A stretch of DNA of 64,000 bases from Microbispora catharanthi (GTDB lineage: Bacteria > Actinomycetota > Actinomycetes > Streptosporangiales > Streptosporangiaceae), in the NCBI RefSeq assembly GCF_006334915.2, contig NZ_VDMA02000026.1, forward strand, positions 56,734-120,733, in the 5' to 3' direction. The notes under the pieces were generated by a model, which saw only the letters and a list, made by a program, of their open reading frames with translations, ran no database searches and had not been told where the DNA came from. Shown here in pieces: positions 51,474-60,282 of this stretch (its first letter is position 1; each line of letters begins with the position of its first letter). Position numbers and translations under genes: made by a program.

Positions 51474-52739
51474 GTGATTGACCTGCGAACCCTTCGTGAG
51501 GACCCTGACCGGCTCCGGGCGTCGCAGCGCGTCCGCGGCGAGGACGACTCGATCGTGGAGACCCTGCTGTCGCTCGACGAGCGCCGCCGTGCCGCGCTCA
51601 ACACCTTCGAGTCGCTGCGCGCCGAGCAGAAGAGCATCGGCAAGTCGGTGTCCCGCGCGTCCGGAGACGAGCGCCAGGCGCTGCTCGACCGCGCGAAGGA
51701 ACTGGCCGCGCAGGTGAAGGCGGCCGAGACCGAGGCCGCCGCGCTGGCGAGCGAGCTCGACGAGCTGCTCATGACCGTCCCGAACATCGTCGAGGAGGGC
51801 GCGCCCTCCGGCGGCGAGGACGACTACGTGGTGCTGGAGGAGATCGGCGAGAAGCCCGTCTTCGACTTCGAGCCCCGCGACCACGTCGAGCTGGGCGAAC
51901 TGCTCGGTGCGATCGACATCGAGCGCGGCGCGAAGGTCTCGGGCGCCCGCTTCTTCTTCCTGAGGGGCGTCGGCGCGCGGCTCCAGCTCGGGCTGCTCAA
52001 CATGGCGATGCAGCAGGCGATCGAGGCGGGCTTCACGCCGATGATCACCCCTGTGCTCGTGAAGCCCGAGTCGATGCAGGGCACCGGATTCCACGTCGCC
52101 CACGACAAGGAGATCTACCGCCTGCCCGAGGACGACCTCTACCTGGTCGGCACCAGCGAGGTGCCGCTGGCGGCCTACCACTCCGACGAGATCCTCGACC
52201 GGGCGTCGCTGCCGATGCGGTACGCCGGCTGGTCGTCCTGCTTCCGGCGCGAGGCCGGGTCGTACGGCAAGGACACCCGGGGCATCATCCGGGTCCACCA
52301 GTTCGACAAGGTCGAGATGTTCTCCTACTGCCGGCCGGAGGACTCCCACGAGGAGCACCTGCGGCTGCTCGCCTGGGAGAAGGAGATGCTCGAGAAGGTG
52401 GAGCTGCCCTACCGCGTCATCGACACGGCGGCGGGCGACCTCGGCACCTCGGCGGCCCGCAAGTACGACTGCGAGGCGTGGATTCCCTCGCAGGGCCGCT
52501 ACCGCGAGCTCACCTCGACCTCCAACTGCACCGACTTCCAGGCCCGCCGCCTGAAGGTGCGCTACAAGGACGAGGACGGCAAGCCGCACCACGTGGCGAC
52601 GCTCAACGGCACGCTCGCGACCACCCGCTGGATCGTGGCGATCCTGGAGAACCACCAGCAGGCCGACGGCTCGGTGGTCGTCCCCAAGGCGCTGCGGCCG
52701 TACGTGGGGCTCGACGTCCTGGAGCCGCTGTCCCGGTAG
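51474..52739 (+). CDS. serS: Seryl-tRNA synthetase
   Basis: A 421-aa class II synthetase. The N-terminal tRNA-binding antiparallel coiled coil spans about 30-105. The catalytic core has LVGTSEVPLAAYHSDE (serine binding), motif 2 SCFRREAGSYGKDTRGIIRVHQF and motif 3 NGTLATTRWIVAILENHQ. It attaches serine to tRNA-Ser, including the tRNA-Ser(TGA) at 58.6 kb. No T-box is visible; a terminator follows at 52760. Confidence 0.97.
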   Translation: MIDLRTLREDPDRLRASQRVRGEDDSIVETLLSLDERRRAALNTFESLRAEQKSIGKSVSRASGDERQALLDRAKELAAQVKAAETEAAALASELDELLMTVPNIVEEGAPSGGEDDYVVLEEIGEKPVFDFEPRDHVELGELLGAIDIERGAKVSGARFFFLRGVGARLQLGLLNMAMQQAIEAGFTPMITPVLVKPESMQGTGFHVAHDKEIYRLPEDDLYLVGTSEVPLAAYHSDEILDRASLPMRYAGWSSCFRREAGSYGKDTRGIIRVHQFDKVEMFSYCRPEDSHEEHLRLLAWEKEMLEKVELPYRVIDTAAGDLGTSAARKYDCEAWIPSQGRYRELTSTSNCTDFQARRLKVRYKDEDGKPHHVATLNGTLATTRWIVAILENHQQADGSVVVPKALRPYVGLDVLEPLSR

Positions 52740-52759
52740 ATCCACAGGCCCCGATCGAG

Positions 52760-52800
52760 GACCTCCGGCGTGGTGCCGCCCACCGCGTCCGGAGGTCTTC
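52760..52800 (+). terminator. Hairpin terminator after serS
   Basis: Stem GACCTCCGG (52760-52768) / CCGGAGGTC (52789-52797), followed by TTCGTGT. Confidence 0.78.
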
Positions 52801-53044
52801 GTGTCTCACGGTGACGTTCTGTGGCGGGTTGCGGCGGCGGCGCTCGGCTGGCATCGAATGCCTTAGATGTCCGGCAGAAGTGCAATCGGCACCTTTGACG
52901 GCAGGGCCCGTCAGATGTGATGTAAATCTCTCGGTTCGGACGGCGTCCGAGTGCGCAGAAGGCCTCCGCGCGTGAAACTTTCATGCGCGCAGGCCTTCCA
53001 CGGGTCCGCCCCACGCTTACGGCCGGACGCCCCCGGACATGCGA
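52801..53044. other. Intergenic region without a gene
   Basis: No coding gene supported. A short inverted repeat TGACGG / CCGTCA (about 52898-52915) and a 17-codon ATG frame without a ribosome binding site are the only features. The stretch is slightly less GC-rich than the neighbours. Confidence 0.6.
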
Positions 53045-53076
53045 AAGGCGGGGCTCGCCACGGCGAACCCCGCCTT
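53045..53076 (-). terminator. Hairpin terminator after cold-shock gene
   Basis: 14-bp stem AAGGCGGGGCTCGC / GCGAACCCCGCCTT with one wobble and a CACG loop, followed on the minus strand by TTCGC. Confidence 0.85.
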
Positions 53077-53088
53077 CGTCAGGTCAGG

Positions 53089-53292
53089 TCAGAGACCACG
53101 GACGTTCGACGCCTGCGGACCCTTCGGACCGGCGATGACCTCGAACTCGACCCGCTGGCCGTCCTCCAGGTTGCGGTAGCCGCTGCCCGTGATGGCGGAG
53201 AAGTGCACGAACACGTCGGGCTCGCCGCCGTCCGGTGCGATGAAGCCGAAGCCCTTCTCAGCGTTGAACCACTTGACGGTTCCCTGAGCCAT
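53089..53292 (-). CDS. cspA: Cold-shock protein
   Basis: A 67-aa single CSD protein: GTVKWFNAEKGFGFIAPD includes RNP-1 (KGFGFI), and VFVHFSAI is RNP-2. It binds single-stranded RNA/DNA as a chaperone. ATG 53292 follows GGGAGA. About 170 bases separate it from the neighbouring HAD gene, allowing a long structured leader as is common for csp genes. Confidence 0.97.
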   Translation of the reverse strand: MAQGTVKWFNAEKGFGFIAPDGGEPDVFVHFSAITGSGYRNLEDGQRVEFEVIAGPKGPQASNVRGL

Positions 53293-53532
53293 TACTGCTC
53301 TCCCTAAGGAAGTGAATCTTGGGGACCACACCTCGTGGACCCCGGGTGTGTCGCACAGCTCCCCGGGTGGCTCATACAGTCAAACTGGTTTTCGCTACGG
53401 GAACAGCTAATACAACGCCTTCACATCTAACACTATGTAGCCCGTTGGTGTTCCACGTCCGGGGGAGATTTCTCGCCCGAGGTGTGGCCGAGGGCATGGC
53501 ATGGCCTATCTCGGTGCACACTGGAACCTGTC

Positions 53533-54330
53533 ATGACCTGCCCCCGCCTCGTCGCCACGGACCTCGACGGCACCGCTCTGCGCACCGACGGAACAGTCTC
53601 TCCACGTACCGCCGCCGCCTTCGCCCGGGTGGAGGAGGCCGGCGGCACCCTCGTCTTCGTGACCGGGCGGCCGCCCCGGTGGATGCACACCGTCGCGGGA
53701 GCCGTACGGCACCGCGGGCTCGCCATCTGCGCGAACGGCGCGCTCGTGTACGACCTCCACACCGAGGAGATCGTCGAGTCGCACCTGATCGACTCCGACG
53801 TGCTCGAAGAGTGCGTCGCCCGGCTGCGGCGGCAGGTGCCCGACCTCACGTTCTCGGTGGAGTACGAGGGAGGCTTCGCGCACGAGTCCGACTACGCGCT
53901 GGGGCGCTGGGACGCCCGGGAGCTGGCCTATGGGCGGATGGTGGCCATCGCGGCGCTGACGTCCCGTCCGTGCGCCAAGCTGCTCGCGCAGCACCCCTCG
54001 ATGGACCCCGACGAGTTGCACCGCGGGGTGCTGGAGATCGTCGGCGACATCGTGACCCCGACCCACTCCAGCGGGCGGGCACTGATCGAGATGAGCGCGT
54101 TCGGTGTGACGAAGGCCACAGCGCTGGCGACGCTGGCCGAGGAGCGGGGGATCAAGCCCGCGGAGGTGGTCGCGTTCGGCGACATGCCGAACGATCTGCC
54201 GATGCTGACCTGGGCCGGCACGTCGTACGCCGTGGCGAACGCCCACGCCGACGTGCTGGCCGCCGTCGATCACGTGACGGCGGCCAACAACGACGACGGT
54301 GTGGCGGTCGTGCTCGAAACCCTGTTCTGA
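53533..54330 (+). CDS. HAD-superfamily (Cof-type) phosphatase
   Basis: A 265-aa hydrolase. Motif I DLDGTAL (nucleophile Asp about 10), motif II VTGR, Lys region near 195, motif IV FGDMPNDLPML (about 215-225) and a C2 cap between. These enzymes dephosphorylate small phosphorylated sugars or cofactors such as flavin intermediates. Convergent with the bpa gene (19-base gap). Confidence 0.93.
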   Translation: MTCPRLVATDLDGTALRTDGTVSPRTAAAFARVEEAGGTLVFVTGRPPRWMHTVAGAVRHRGLAICANGALVYDLHTEEIVESHLIDSDVLEECVARLRRQVPDLTFSVEYEGGFAHESDYALGRWDARELAYGRMVAIAALTSRPCAKLLAQHPSMDPDELHRGVLEIVGDIVTPTHSSGRALIEMSAFGVTKATALATLAEERGIKPAEVVAFGDMPNDLPMLTWAGTSYAVANAHADVLAAVDHVTAANNDDGVAVVLETLF

Positions 54331-54349
54331 GTCGGCGGGTGTCGGGGAT

Positions 54350-54877
54350 CTACAGGTAGGGACCGCCCGCGCGGTGGCCCTGGTCGTCCTGTGCGGCCTG
54401 GCCCATGCCGCCGGGGAGTGCGCGGCGCATCTGCTCCAACTGCGCCCGGGCGGCCATCTGCTGGGCGAACAGCGTGGTCTGGATGCCGTGGAAGAGGCCC
54501 TCCAGCCAGCCGACGAGCTGGGCGTGCGCGACCCTCAGCTCCGCGTCGCTCGGCGGGGTCGCGCTCTCGTCGCTGAACGGCAGGGACAGCCGTTCCAGCT
54601 CCTCGACCAGTTCGGGGGCCAGACCCTCCTCGAGCTCCTTGATGGAGCTCTGGTGGATGTCCTTGAGCCGCTTGCGGCTGGCGTCGTCGAGGGGAGCCGC
54701 CCGCACCTCCTCCAACAGCTGGCGGATCATGCTGCCGATCCGCATCACCTTGGCGGGCTGCTCCACCAGGTCGGCGACGGACCGCTCCTCGTGCTCGCCC
54801 TTACCGTTGCCGCCGGAGACCGAGAGGCCCTGCGGCCCCACGACCACGATCTGCGGCGTGCTCTCGTCTGCGTTCAT
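54350..54877 (-). CDS. bpa: Bacterial proteasome activator Bpa/PafE
   Basis: A 175-aa helical protein. Central helices (about 25-150) match Bpa (VMRIGSMIRQLLEEVRAAPLD; SLPFSDE-ATPSDAELRVAHAQLVGWLEGLFHGIQT). The C-terminus GGPYL replaces the GQYL end that docks into the 20S proteasome alpha-ring; the Tyr-Leu end is kept. Bpa forms a dodecameric ring and opens the proteasome without ATP. ATG 54877; a 20S proteasome is therefore expected elsewhere in this genome. Confidence 0.9.
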   Translation of the reverse strand: MNADESTPQIVVVGPQGLSVSGGNGKGEHEERSVADLVEQPAKVMRIGSMIRQLLEEVRAAPLDDASRKRLKDIHQSSIKELEEGLAPELVEELERLSLPFSDESATPPSDAELRVAHAQLVGWLEGLFHGIQTTLFAQQMAARAQLEQMRRALPGGMGQAAQDDQGHRAGGPYL

Positions 54878-54935
54878 CGATCGCTTACAACTCCTGATTC
54901 GCCGGGGCACACCGTGCTCACCCCATCAACCTAAC

Positions 54936-55898
54936 TCACCTGACCAGCAGGAGCTTTCCGATGTGTTCACCCTCTTCGAGGGTCCGGTGGGCGCGGGCGG
55001 CCTGGTCGAGGGGGATCCGCTCGTGCACCACGGGCCGTACGGCTCCGGCGGCGACGAGCGGCCACACGTTGTCCACCACGCCCCGGCAGATCACGCCCTT
55101 GTCGTCGACCGGGCGGTTGCGCAGCCCGGTCGCGTGGACCGAGGCCCGCTTGGCGAGCAGCGTGCCGAGGTCGAGCTCGCCCTTCGCGCCGCCCTGCATG
55201 CCGATGACGACCAGACGGCCGCCGGTGGCGAGGGCGCGCAGGTTCCCGGGCAGGTACTTCGCGCCGATGATGTCGAGGATGACGTCGGCCCGGCCCTCGA
55301 ACCGCTCGGCGAAGTCCTCCTCGCGGTAGTTCACGCCCTCGTCCGCGCCGAGCTCGCGGCAGCGCGCGAGCTTGTCCGCGGAGCCGGCCGTCACGAGCAC
55401 GCGCGAGCCGTACGCCTTGGCGAGCTGGATCGCCAAGGTGCCGATGCCGCTCGCGCCGCCGTGCACGAGCAGGGTCTCGCCCTTCCGCAGGCGGGCGGTC
55501 ATGAAGACGTTCGACCACACCGTGCAGGCGACCTCGGGGAGACCGGCGGCCTCGTCCAGCGCGATTCCCTCCGGCGCCGGCATCACCTGCTGCCAGGGGA
55601 CCGCCACGCGTTCGGCGTATCCGCCGCCGGCCAGCAGGGCGCAGACCCGGTCGCCGGGCGCGAGACGCGGGACGTTCTCGCCGACTTCGACGATCGTCCC
55701 GGAGCACTCGAGCCCGGGGATCTCGGAGGCTCCGGGCGGCGGCGGATAGAAGCCGCGGCGCTGGAGCAGGTCCGCCCGGTTGACGGCCGAGGCGGCGACC
55801 TCGATGACGACCTCACCTGCGCCGGGACGCGGGTCGGGCACTTCCTGCCAGGCCAAAACCTCAGGTCCGCCGGGTTCGGAAATCACGATCGCACGCAT
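54936..55898 (-). CDS. NAD(P)H:quinone oxidoreductase, zinc-free MDR family
   Basis: A 320-aa medium-chain dehydrogenase without zinc ligands. The cofactor loop GGASGIGTLAIQLAKAYG (about 147-164) and VLVTAGSADKLARCRELGADEGVNYREEDF are like QOR/TP53I3 proteins. Upstream TACTTT box lies 7 nt from ATG 55898 on the minus strand, so it is leaderless. Confidence 0.92.
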   Translation of the reverse strand: MRAIVISEPGGPEVLAWQEVPDPRPGAGEVVIEVAASAVNRADLLQRRGFYPPPPGASEIPGLECSGTIVEVGENVPRLAPGDRVCALLAGGGYAERVAVPWQQVMPAPEGIALDEAAGLPEVACTVWSNVFMTARLRKGETLLVHGGASGIGTLAIQLAKAYGSRVLVTAGSADKLARCRELGADEGVNYREEDFAERFEGRADVILDIIGAKYLPGNLRALATGGRLVVIGMQGGAKGELDLGTLLAKRASVHATGLRNRPVDDKGVICRGVVDNVWPLVAAGAVRPVVHERIPLDQAARAHRTLEEGEHIGKLLLVR

Positions 55899-55905
55899 GT
55901 GACCT

Positions 55906-55911
55906 AAAGTA
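55906..55911 (-). promoter_or_regulatory. -10 box of a leaderless quinone oxidoreductase transcript
   Basis: TACTTT on the minus strand, 7 nt before the ATG at 55898. Confidence 0.55.
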
Positions 55912-56012
55912 GCGTGGCGGAGAACTCGGCGGTTGCCCGCATTCACCGTATTACGTGGCGCTAATCTGCAATGTGTTTGCTACCCCATTAGCCCAGCCCG
56001 AGGGGGTACACG

Positions 56013-58493
56013 GTGGCGAGACATGATCGTGAGGATCCGCATTCTCTCGAGGACCAGCTGGCATGGCTTGACGCGATCAAGGAAATGCCCGACGAGGTGG
56101 AGATAGCGGTCAGCGCGGTCACCTCCGCCACGCTCGCCTCTCCAACGCCGCCGCCCGCCGACCCCGAGCCCGCCTCGCCGTACCCCGCCGACCCCTGGAG
56201 CCTCGTCCCGTCCGAGCCCGCCTCCGGCGGCCTGCTCCGCGGCGCGGCCGACAGCGCGGCCGGCTCCGCGTACGGCGCCCCGCCGCAGGAGGACGCGCAG
56301 ACTTCCGAGTCGTCGTCCACCGGTCCCATCCGCGACCCTCTCTTCGATGCCGACTATTCGAAGAGTTTTGGGTATGAAAGCGGTGAAAAGTCCGAATTTG
56401 GGTCCGGCTATGGCACCGACTCGGCCTACGGCGAGACGAACTTCGGCGACACGGCGAACGTGAGTGACACGGCGGCCTTCGGCGATACGACGGCCTTCTT
56501 GACCAGGCCCGAGTCCTCGCCTTCCGAGAAGCGTGAGGACGCGCCGCCGGCCGAGTCGCCCACCGCGAGCACCGCGTGGGGCACACCCCCGGAGACGAGG
56601 GGTGAGGAGTCCGCCACGTCGACCGGGCCGGTGAGCGCCCCGTCGTTCGGCTCGTCTTTCGGTTCGTCTCCCGGTTCGTCTTTCGAGGCGGCGTCGGAGT
56701 CGTCCTTCGGTCAGGCGCCGGACCGGTCTGCGGAGTCGTCCTTTCCGGGATCTTTCGGTGCCTCTTCCGACGCGGGACCGGAGTCTCCCGAGGGGGCCTC
56801 GGACGCGACGCCGGAGAGACCGGGCGATGACCAGGAGTCCACAGAGGGCGACGGCCGCCCCACTCCGCCGCCGGGCGGCCTGAGCGGTCCCTCGTCCTTC
56901 ACCACCCCCCCGCTCGGCGAACAGCCTTTCGGCGGTGGCGCCTTCCCCGGCTCCCCGGCGGACACCGACGCCTACAAGAACATCGGCGCTTTCTCCGGCA
57001 GCGAGTCGGCCAAGCCCTTCGTCTCCCCGGCGTCCGGCACGTCGTCCTCGACGAAGGAGCCGTTGCGGGGCTGGCTGGAGCCGGCCGTGCCGGTGCCGGC
57101 CGCCCAGCAGGAACCCGACGCTCCCGGCGTCCCCGCCGAGCCGGAGGAGCCGCCCGCGCCACCGGAGATCCCGTCTCCGTTCGCCGCCCCCCGGGCCGAG
57201 TCGGTGCCGGACTTCACGGATGACCGCTTCATCGGCTCCCTGCGGGAGGACCTGGCCGCCGAGGAGCGGAAGCCGTACGAGCCGGGTCCGGTCGTGGCGT
57301 CGACGCCCCCGCCCGCGCCTGCACCCGTACCTGCACCCGCGCCTGCACCTCAACCCGCACCCGAGCGAGCCTCGACGCCGAGCCCCGCACCGGAGCAGGC
57401 GCCGGCCGTGGAACGGGACGCGGTGGCGGAGCGGGAGGCATACCAGCCCCCGCGCCGGCCGGCTCCCGTCTCCGCCTTCAGCTCGCCCGCGCGTACGACG
57501 GGGAAGTCGGCCGGGTCCAAGCCGACCGCCGACAGCCTCGATCCGGTCACCCTGCTGAGGGGGCGGCGGAACGCTCCCGCGACGGGCTGGCGGCGGCTGG
57601 TCTACAAGGCGTCCGCCGGGCTGATCAAGCCGGGTGAGGCTCCGGAGGTGCGGCGGCGCCGCGAACTCGTGCAGCGCGCCCGCACGCCCGTCGCCACCGG
57701 TCACCACCGGGTCGCCGTGCTCAGCCTCAAGGGCGGGGTGGGCAAGACCACGACGACCGTCGGCCTCGGCGCCACGCTCGCGCAGGTGCGCGGCGACCGT
57801 GTCATCGCGGTCGACGCCAACCCCGATCGTGGAACGCTCTCCGACAAGGTCGAGCTGGAGACCGCGGCCACCGTACGCGACCTGCTGAACGAGCGCGCGC
57901 AGATCAAGCGGTACGTGGACATCCGGGCCTTCACCTCGCAGACGCCCTCGCGGCTGGAGATCCTGGCGTCGGACCGCGACCCGTCGGTGTCGGAGGCGTT
58001 CAGCGCCAAGGACTACCACGCGGTGGCGAATGTGCTGGAGAACTTCTACTCCATCTGCATCACCGACTGCGGCACCGGCCTCCTGCACTCCGCCATGTCG
58101 GGCGTGCTCGGCATGGCCGACCAGATCGTGCTGGTCAGCTCGCCGTCCGTGGACGGCGCCCGGGCGGCCTCGGCCACGCTGGACTGGCTGGAGGCGCACC
58201 ACTACGGCGACCTCGTCCGGGCCGCGACCGTGGTGCTGTGCAGCGTACGGCCCCGGTCGAAGTCCACCGTGGATCTCGACAAACTGGAGGCGCACTTCGC
58301 CGCCCGCTGCCGCACCGTCGTCCGCGTGCCGTACGACGCCCACTTGGAGGAGGGTGCTGAGATCGACCTGGACCGCCTTCAGCAGGCCACCAGGGACGCC
58401 TACCTCCGCCTGGCGGCCTCCGTGGGCGACGGCTTCGCCGGGCCGCACGCGCTGGCCGAGCCCAGGTTCTCGGAGATCCCGGACCACCTGTAG
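56013..58493 (+). CDS. Large ParA/MinD-like ATPase with long disordered N-terminus
   Basis: An 826-aa protein starting at GTG 56013 after GAGGGGG. Residues 1-560 are disordered and Ser/Pro/Gly/Glu-rich with repeats such as FGSSFGSS and APVPAPAPAP. The C-terminal ATPase (about 560-826) has the deviant Walker A KGGVGKTTTT (about 573), VIAVDANPDRGTL and ITDCGTGLLHSAMSG. Similar architecture occurs in EspI, an ATPase of type VII secretion regions, but no ESX genes are visible here. Role unknown: probably cytoskeletal or secretion-related. Confidence 0.85.
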   Translation: MARHDREDPHSLEDQLAWLDAIKEMPDEVEIAVSAVTSATLASPTPPPADPEPASPYPADPWSLVPSEPASGGLLRGAADSAAGSAYGAPPQEDAQTSESSSTGPIRDPLFDADYSKSFGYESGEKSEFGSGYGTDSAYGETNFGDTANVSDTAAFGDTTAFLTRPESSPSEKREDAPPAESPTASTAWGTPPETRGEESATSTGPVSAPSFGSSFGSSPGSSFEAASESSFGQAPDRSAESSFPGSFGASSDAGPESPEGASDATPERPGDDQESTEGDGRPTPPPGGLSGPSSFTTPPLGEQPFGGGAFPGSPADTDAYKNIGAFSGSESAKPFVSPASGTSSSTKEPLRGWLEPAVPVPAAQQEPDAPGVPAEPEEPPAPPEIPSPFAAPRAESVPDFTDDRFIGSLREDLAAEERKPYEPGPVVASTPPPAPAPVPAPAPAPQPAPERASTPSPAPEQAPAVERDAVAEREAYQPPRRPAPVSAFSSPARTTGKSAGSKPTADSLDPVTLLRGRRNAPATGWRRLVYKASAGLIKPGEAPEVRRRRELVQRARTPVATGHHRVAVLSLKGGVGKTTTTVGLGATLAQVRGDRVIAVDANPDRGTLSDKVELETAATVRDLLNERAQIKRYVDIRAFTSQTPSRLEILASDRDPSVSEAFSAKDYHAVANVLENFYSICITDCGTGLLHSAMSGVLGMADQIVLVSSPSVDGARAASATLDWLEAHHYGDLVRAATVVLCSVRPRSKSTVDLDKLEAHFAARCRTVVRVPYDAHLEEGAEIDLDRLQQATRDAYLRLAASVGDGFAGPHALAEPRFSEIPDHL

Positions 58494-58592
58494 GCGAGAC
58501 GTGGAAGCGGGATGATCTCTTTCGCGGTCGCGGCCACCAACCCGAGAGTGAGAGACTAGGCTGCTGCGTGGCGCTCCAGCATGGGGCGTCGG

Positions 58593-58681
58593 GGAGAGCT
58601 CGCCTAGTGGACGATGGCGGCGGTCTTGAAAACCGCTAGGCCGGGTGACCGGTCTCGTGGGTTCGAATCCCACGCTCTCCG
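58593..58681 (+). tRNA. tRNA-Ser (anticodon TGA)
   Basis: 89 nt class II tRNA: acceptor GGAGAGC / GCTCTCC, anticodon arm GCGGT-CTTGAAA-ACCGC (anticodon TGA), long variable arm (GGCCGGGTGACCGGTC), T-arm GTGGG-TTCGAAT-CCCAC. Discriminator G, no encoded CCA. Its 3' end is the probable insertion site of the element that follows. Confidence 0.97.
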
Positions 58682-58694
58682 CTCAACCAGCCAA

Positions 58695-58736
58695 AACGGC
58701 GTCTGACCAGCGGTTTCGCTTGGTTCAGACGCCGTT
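58695..58736 (+). terminator. Hairpin terminator after tRNA-Ser
   Basis: Stem AACGGCGTCTG (58695-58705) with CAGACGCCGTT (58726-58736), loop and bulge CCAG / CTTGG inside. Confidence 0.75.
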
Positions 58737-59210
58737 GATCGTTCCGGCCATGCACAGCCGTACGCCACCCTCAGCAGCCCTCGGCCGCTGTTCACGTTAT
58801 ATCCACGGGATGATCTTGCGGGAGTTTCCCTAGGTTGCCTCGCTCGAGCCGAGGAGGCTGGCGAGGTAGAAGCCGCCTGCATTCCGGGTTCCTGCCGAGA
58901 TCCGCGACGTGCGACCGGCTGAGGATGCCACTGGCAGGCCTGGTGGACACATTGCCTGGCAGGGATGGTCGGCTAGCGCGCCGCGCGAGGGGGGCAATCA
59001 CGCATGTCGTGGAACGCCGGCGCGTCGATCCCGGCCGTAGCGCCCAAAAATAACAGAAGGGTAACAGTCCGTCCTTGCTTTCCTGTAACGCGCGCCTGTG
59101 GAGGGCCCGTGAATGACCATTCGTGCAGCTCACGCAGCCGCGAGGTGAACAAATAGGTGCTGGAAAAGGCTGGGTGGCGCCGGCGTCTTGAATCCGGCAG
59201 CATTTAGGGC
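58737..59210. other. Non-coding stretch at the presumed left end of the integrated element
   Basis: 474 bases without a supported gene. I see no tRNA fragment. It contains an AT-richer part (59046-59090: AAAAATAACAGAAGGGTAACAG) with repeated GTAAC motifs that might be a promoter or integrase arm sites, both speculative. Confidence 0.45.
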
Positions 59211-59930
59211 ATGGCGAGAAACAACCGCAGGGACCGCTACAGCTCTCCTGGGAATCTGGCAAAGGAGAAGCTAGTCCCCTACGTGACCGCTGTCCTAGAG
59301 GAACCGGAGATAAAGGAGTACTCCGAAATCTCACCTGACGAAAGCGAAGGATCTTACGAAGGAGCCTGCCTTGGGGCCGCCCTCATTCCCGTACCGCTTG
59401 GATGGGGGTTGCTCCACTGCACAGTGCGCGATAAGCGGGGACGTCGCGCAAGGGTAACTCTGGCGACCGATGACTTGACCTACCACCGTGCTTTCATCGG
59501 GGCTGCTTCCCTCGAAAGCCGCGGGGAGCGTCTGGATCTAGCGATGGCCCGCTACCCATACATCCGAAGGGGATGGCCGGGCCCCCTGAGGCAGGGCGGG
59601 AGTTGGCCCCACGGGGACCATATCCCTTGGAGGCCGACCTATTGCAGCGCGTGCCCTGACATGAACACCGCAAGCCACCTGCATGGTGTGCAGGTAAGTG
59701 TCTCGAAGGAGGTCCGCGGAATTTGTGCGGTGTTCTGCGAGGGCGCCAGTGGGGCCAAATGGACCATGCTAGACGATGAACCAGTACAGGTGCTCTCGAA
59801 GATCCTGATCCCAAATCCAGACAGTCCGGATTCTAGAGTCGAGTTCCACGTCCCGCCCGGGGCTGCCGTCATGCCGGGATGGCCTCTTCTCGGGGACATT
59901 CGGCGCTGTCTCTCCCCTGACTGTGCGTAA
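59211..59930 (+). CDS. Hypothetical protein, element cargo
   Basis: A 239-aa soluble protein of unrecognised family, with charged N-terminus and a C-terminal half containing CSACPDMNT (C-x2-C), CAVFCEGASG and a C-terminal LSPDC. Codon use is noticeably less GC-biased than the flanking chromosomal genes, consistent with recent transfer. Followed by a perfect terminator hairpin. No catalytic motif is recognised. ATG 59211 has no strong ribosome binding site, so the start is provisional. Confidence 0.6.
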   Translation: MARNNRRDRYSSPGNLAKEKLVPYVTAVLEEPEIKEYSEISPDESEGSYEGACLGAALIPVPLGWGLLHCTVRDKRGRRARVTLATDDLTYHRAFIGAASLESRGERLDLAMARYPYIRRGWPGPLRQGGSWPHGDHIPWRPTYCSACPDMNTASHLHGVQVSVSKEVRGICAVFCEGASGAKWTMLDDEPVQVLSKILIPNPDSPDSRVEFHVPPGAAVMPGWPLLGDIRRCLSPDCA

Positions 59931-59938
59931 ATTCGTCC

Positions 59939-59968
59939 GGCCACGAATCCCTACTGGGATTCGTGGCC
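59939..59968 (+). terminator. Hairpin terminator of the cargo gene
   Basis: Perfect 13-bp stem GGCCACGAATCCC / GGGATTCGTGGCC with TACT loop, 8 bases past the stop. No T run follows. Confidence 0.82.
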
Positions 59969-59987
59969 ACAGGGCAAGGAAGTAGAT

Positions 59988-60209
59988 GTGTCTTCAAATG
60001 AAATAGTCCGTCAGTACGGTCTTACAGCCCTACTTGCTCTTCCGGCTGCCGTTTGGTATTTGCGTCAGGCAAAGCAGCTCATGAAGCTTCTCGCTCGTCC
60101 AATGCGTTCGTGGTTGCGAGAGGGAGGGCTAGGGCTGTTGCGATGGCTGCTTGCGGAGGAGGTCAGCGGGCACGGCGGCGGGCGGCGGGGTCGTCCTCGG
60201 CGGTATTGA
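59988..60209 (+). CDS. Small hypothetical protein with hydrophobic N-terminal half
   Basis: A 73-aa frame starting at GTG 59988 after AAGGA. Residues 8-26 are hydrophobic (GLTALLALPAAVWYL), followed by basic amphipathic sequence and a GGGRRGRPRRY tail. It may be a membrane-associated peptide of the mobile element. Its coding status is uncertain; the end lies close to the convergent integrase gene. Confidence 0.4.
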   Translation: MSSNEIVRQYGLTALLALPAAVWYLRQAKQLMKLLARPMRSWLREGGLGLLRWLLAEEVSGHGGGRRGRPRRY

Positions 60210-60282
60210 TCCCGCGCCGATACTGCAAGAAGGTCGTGTAAGTGCTGGCGTCCCGCCCGGGCAGGGCAAGGGCTGCGGCAGT

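Noticed and set aside
52867..52920. 17-codon ATG frame in the serS-csp gap
   Set aside because: Lacks ribosome binding site and any conserved feature.
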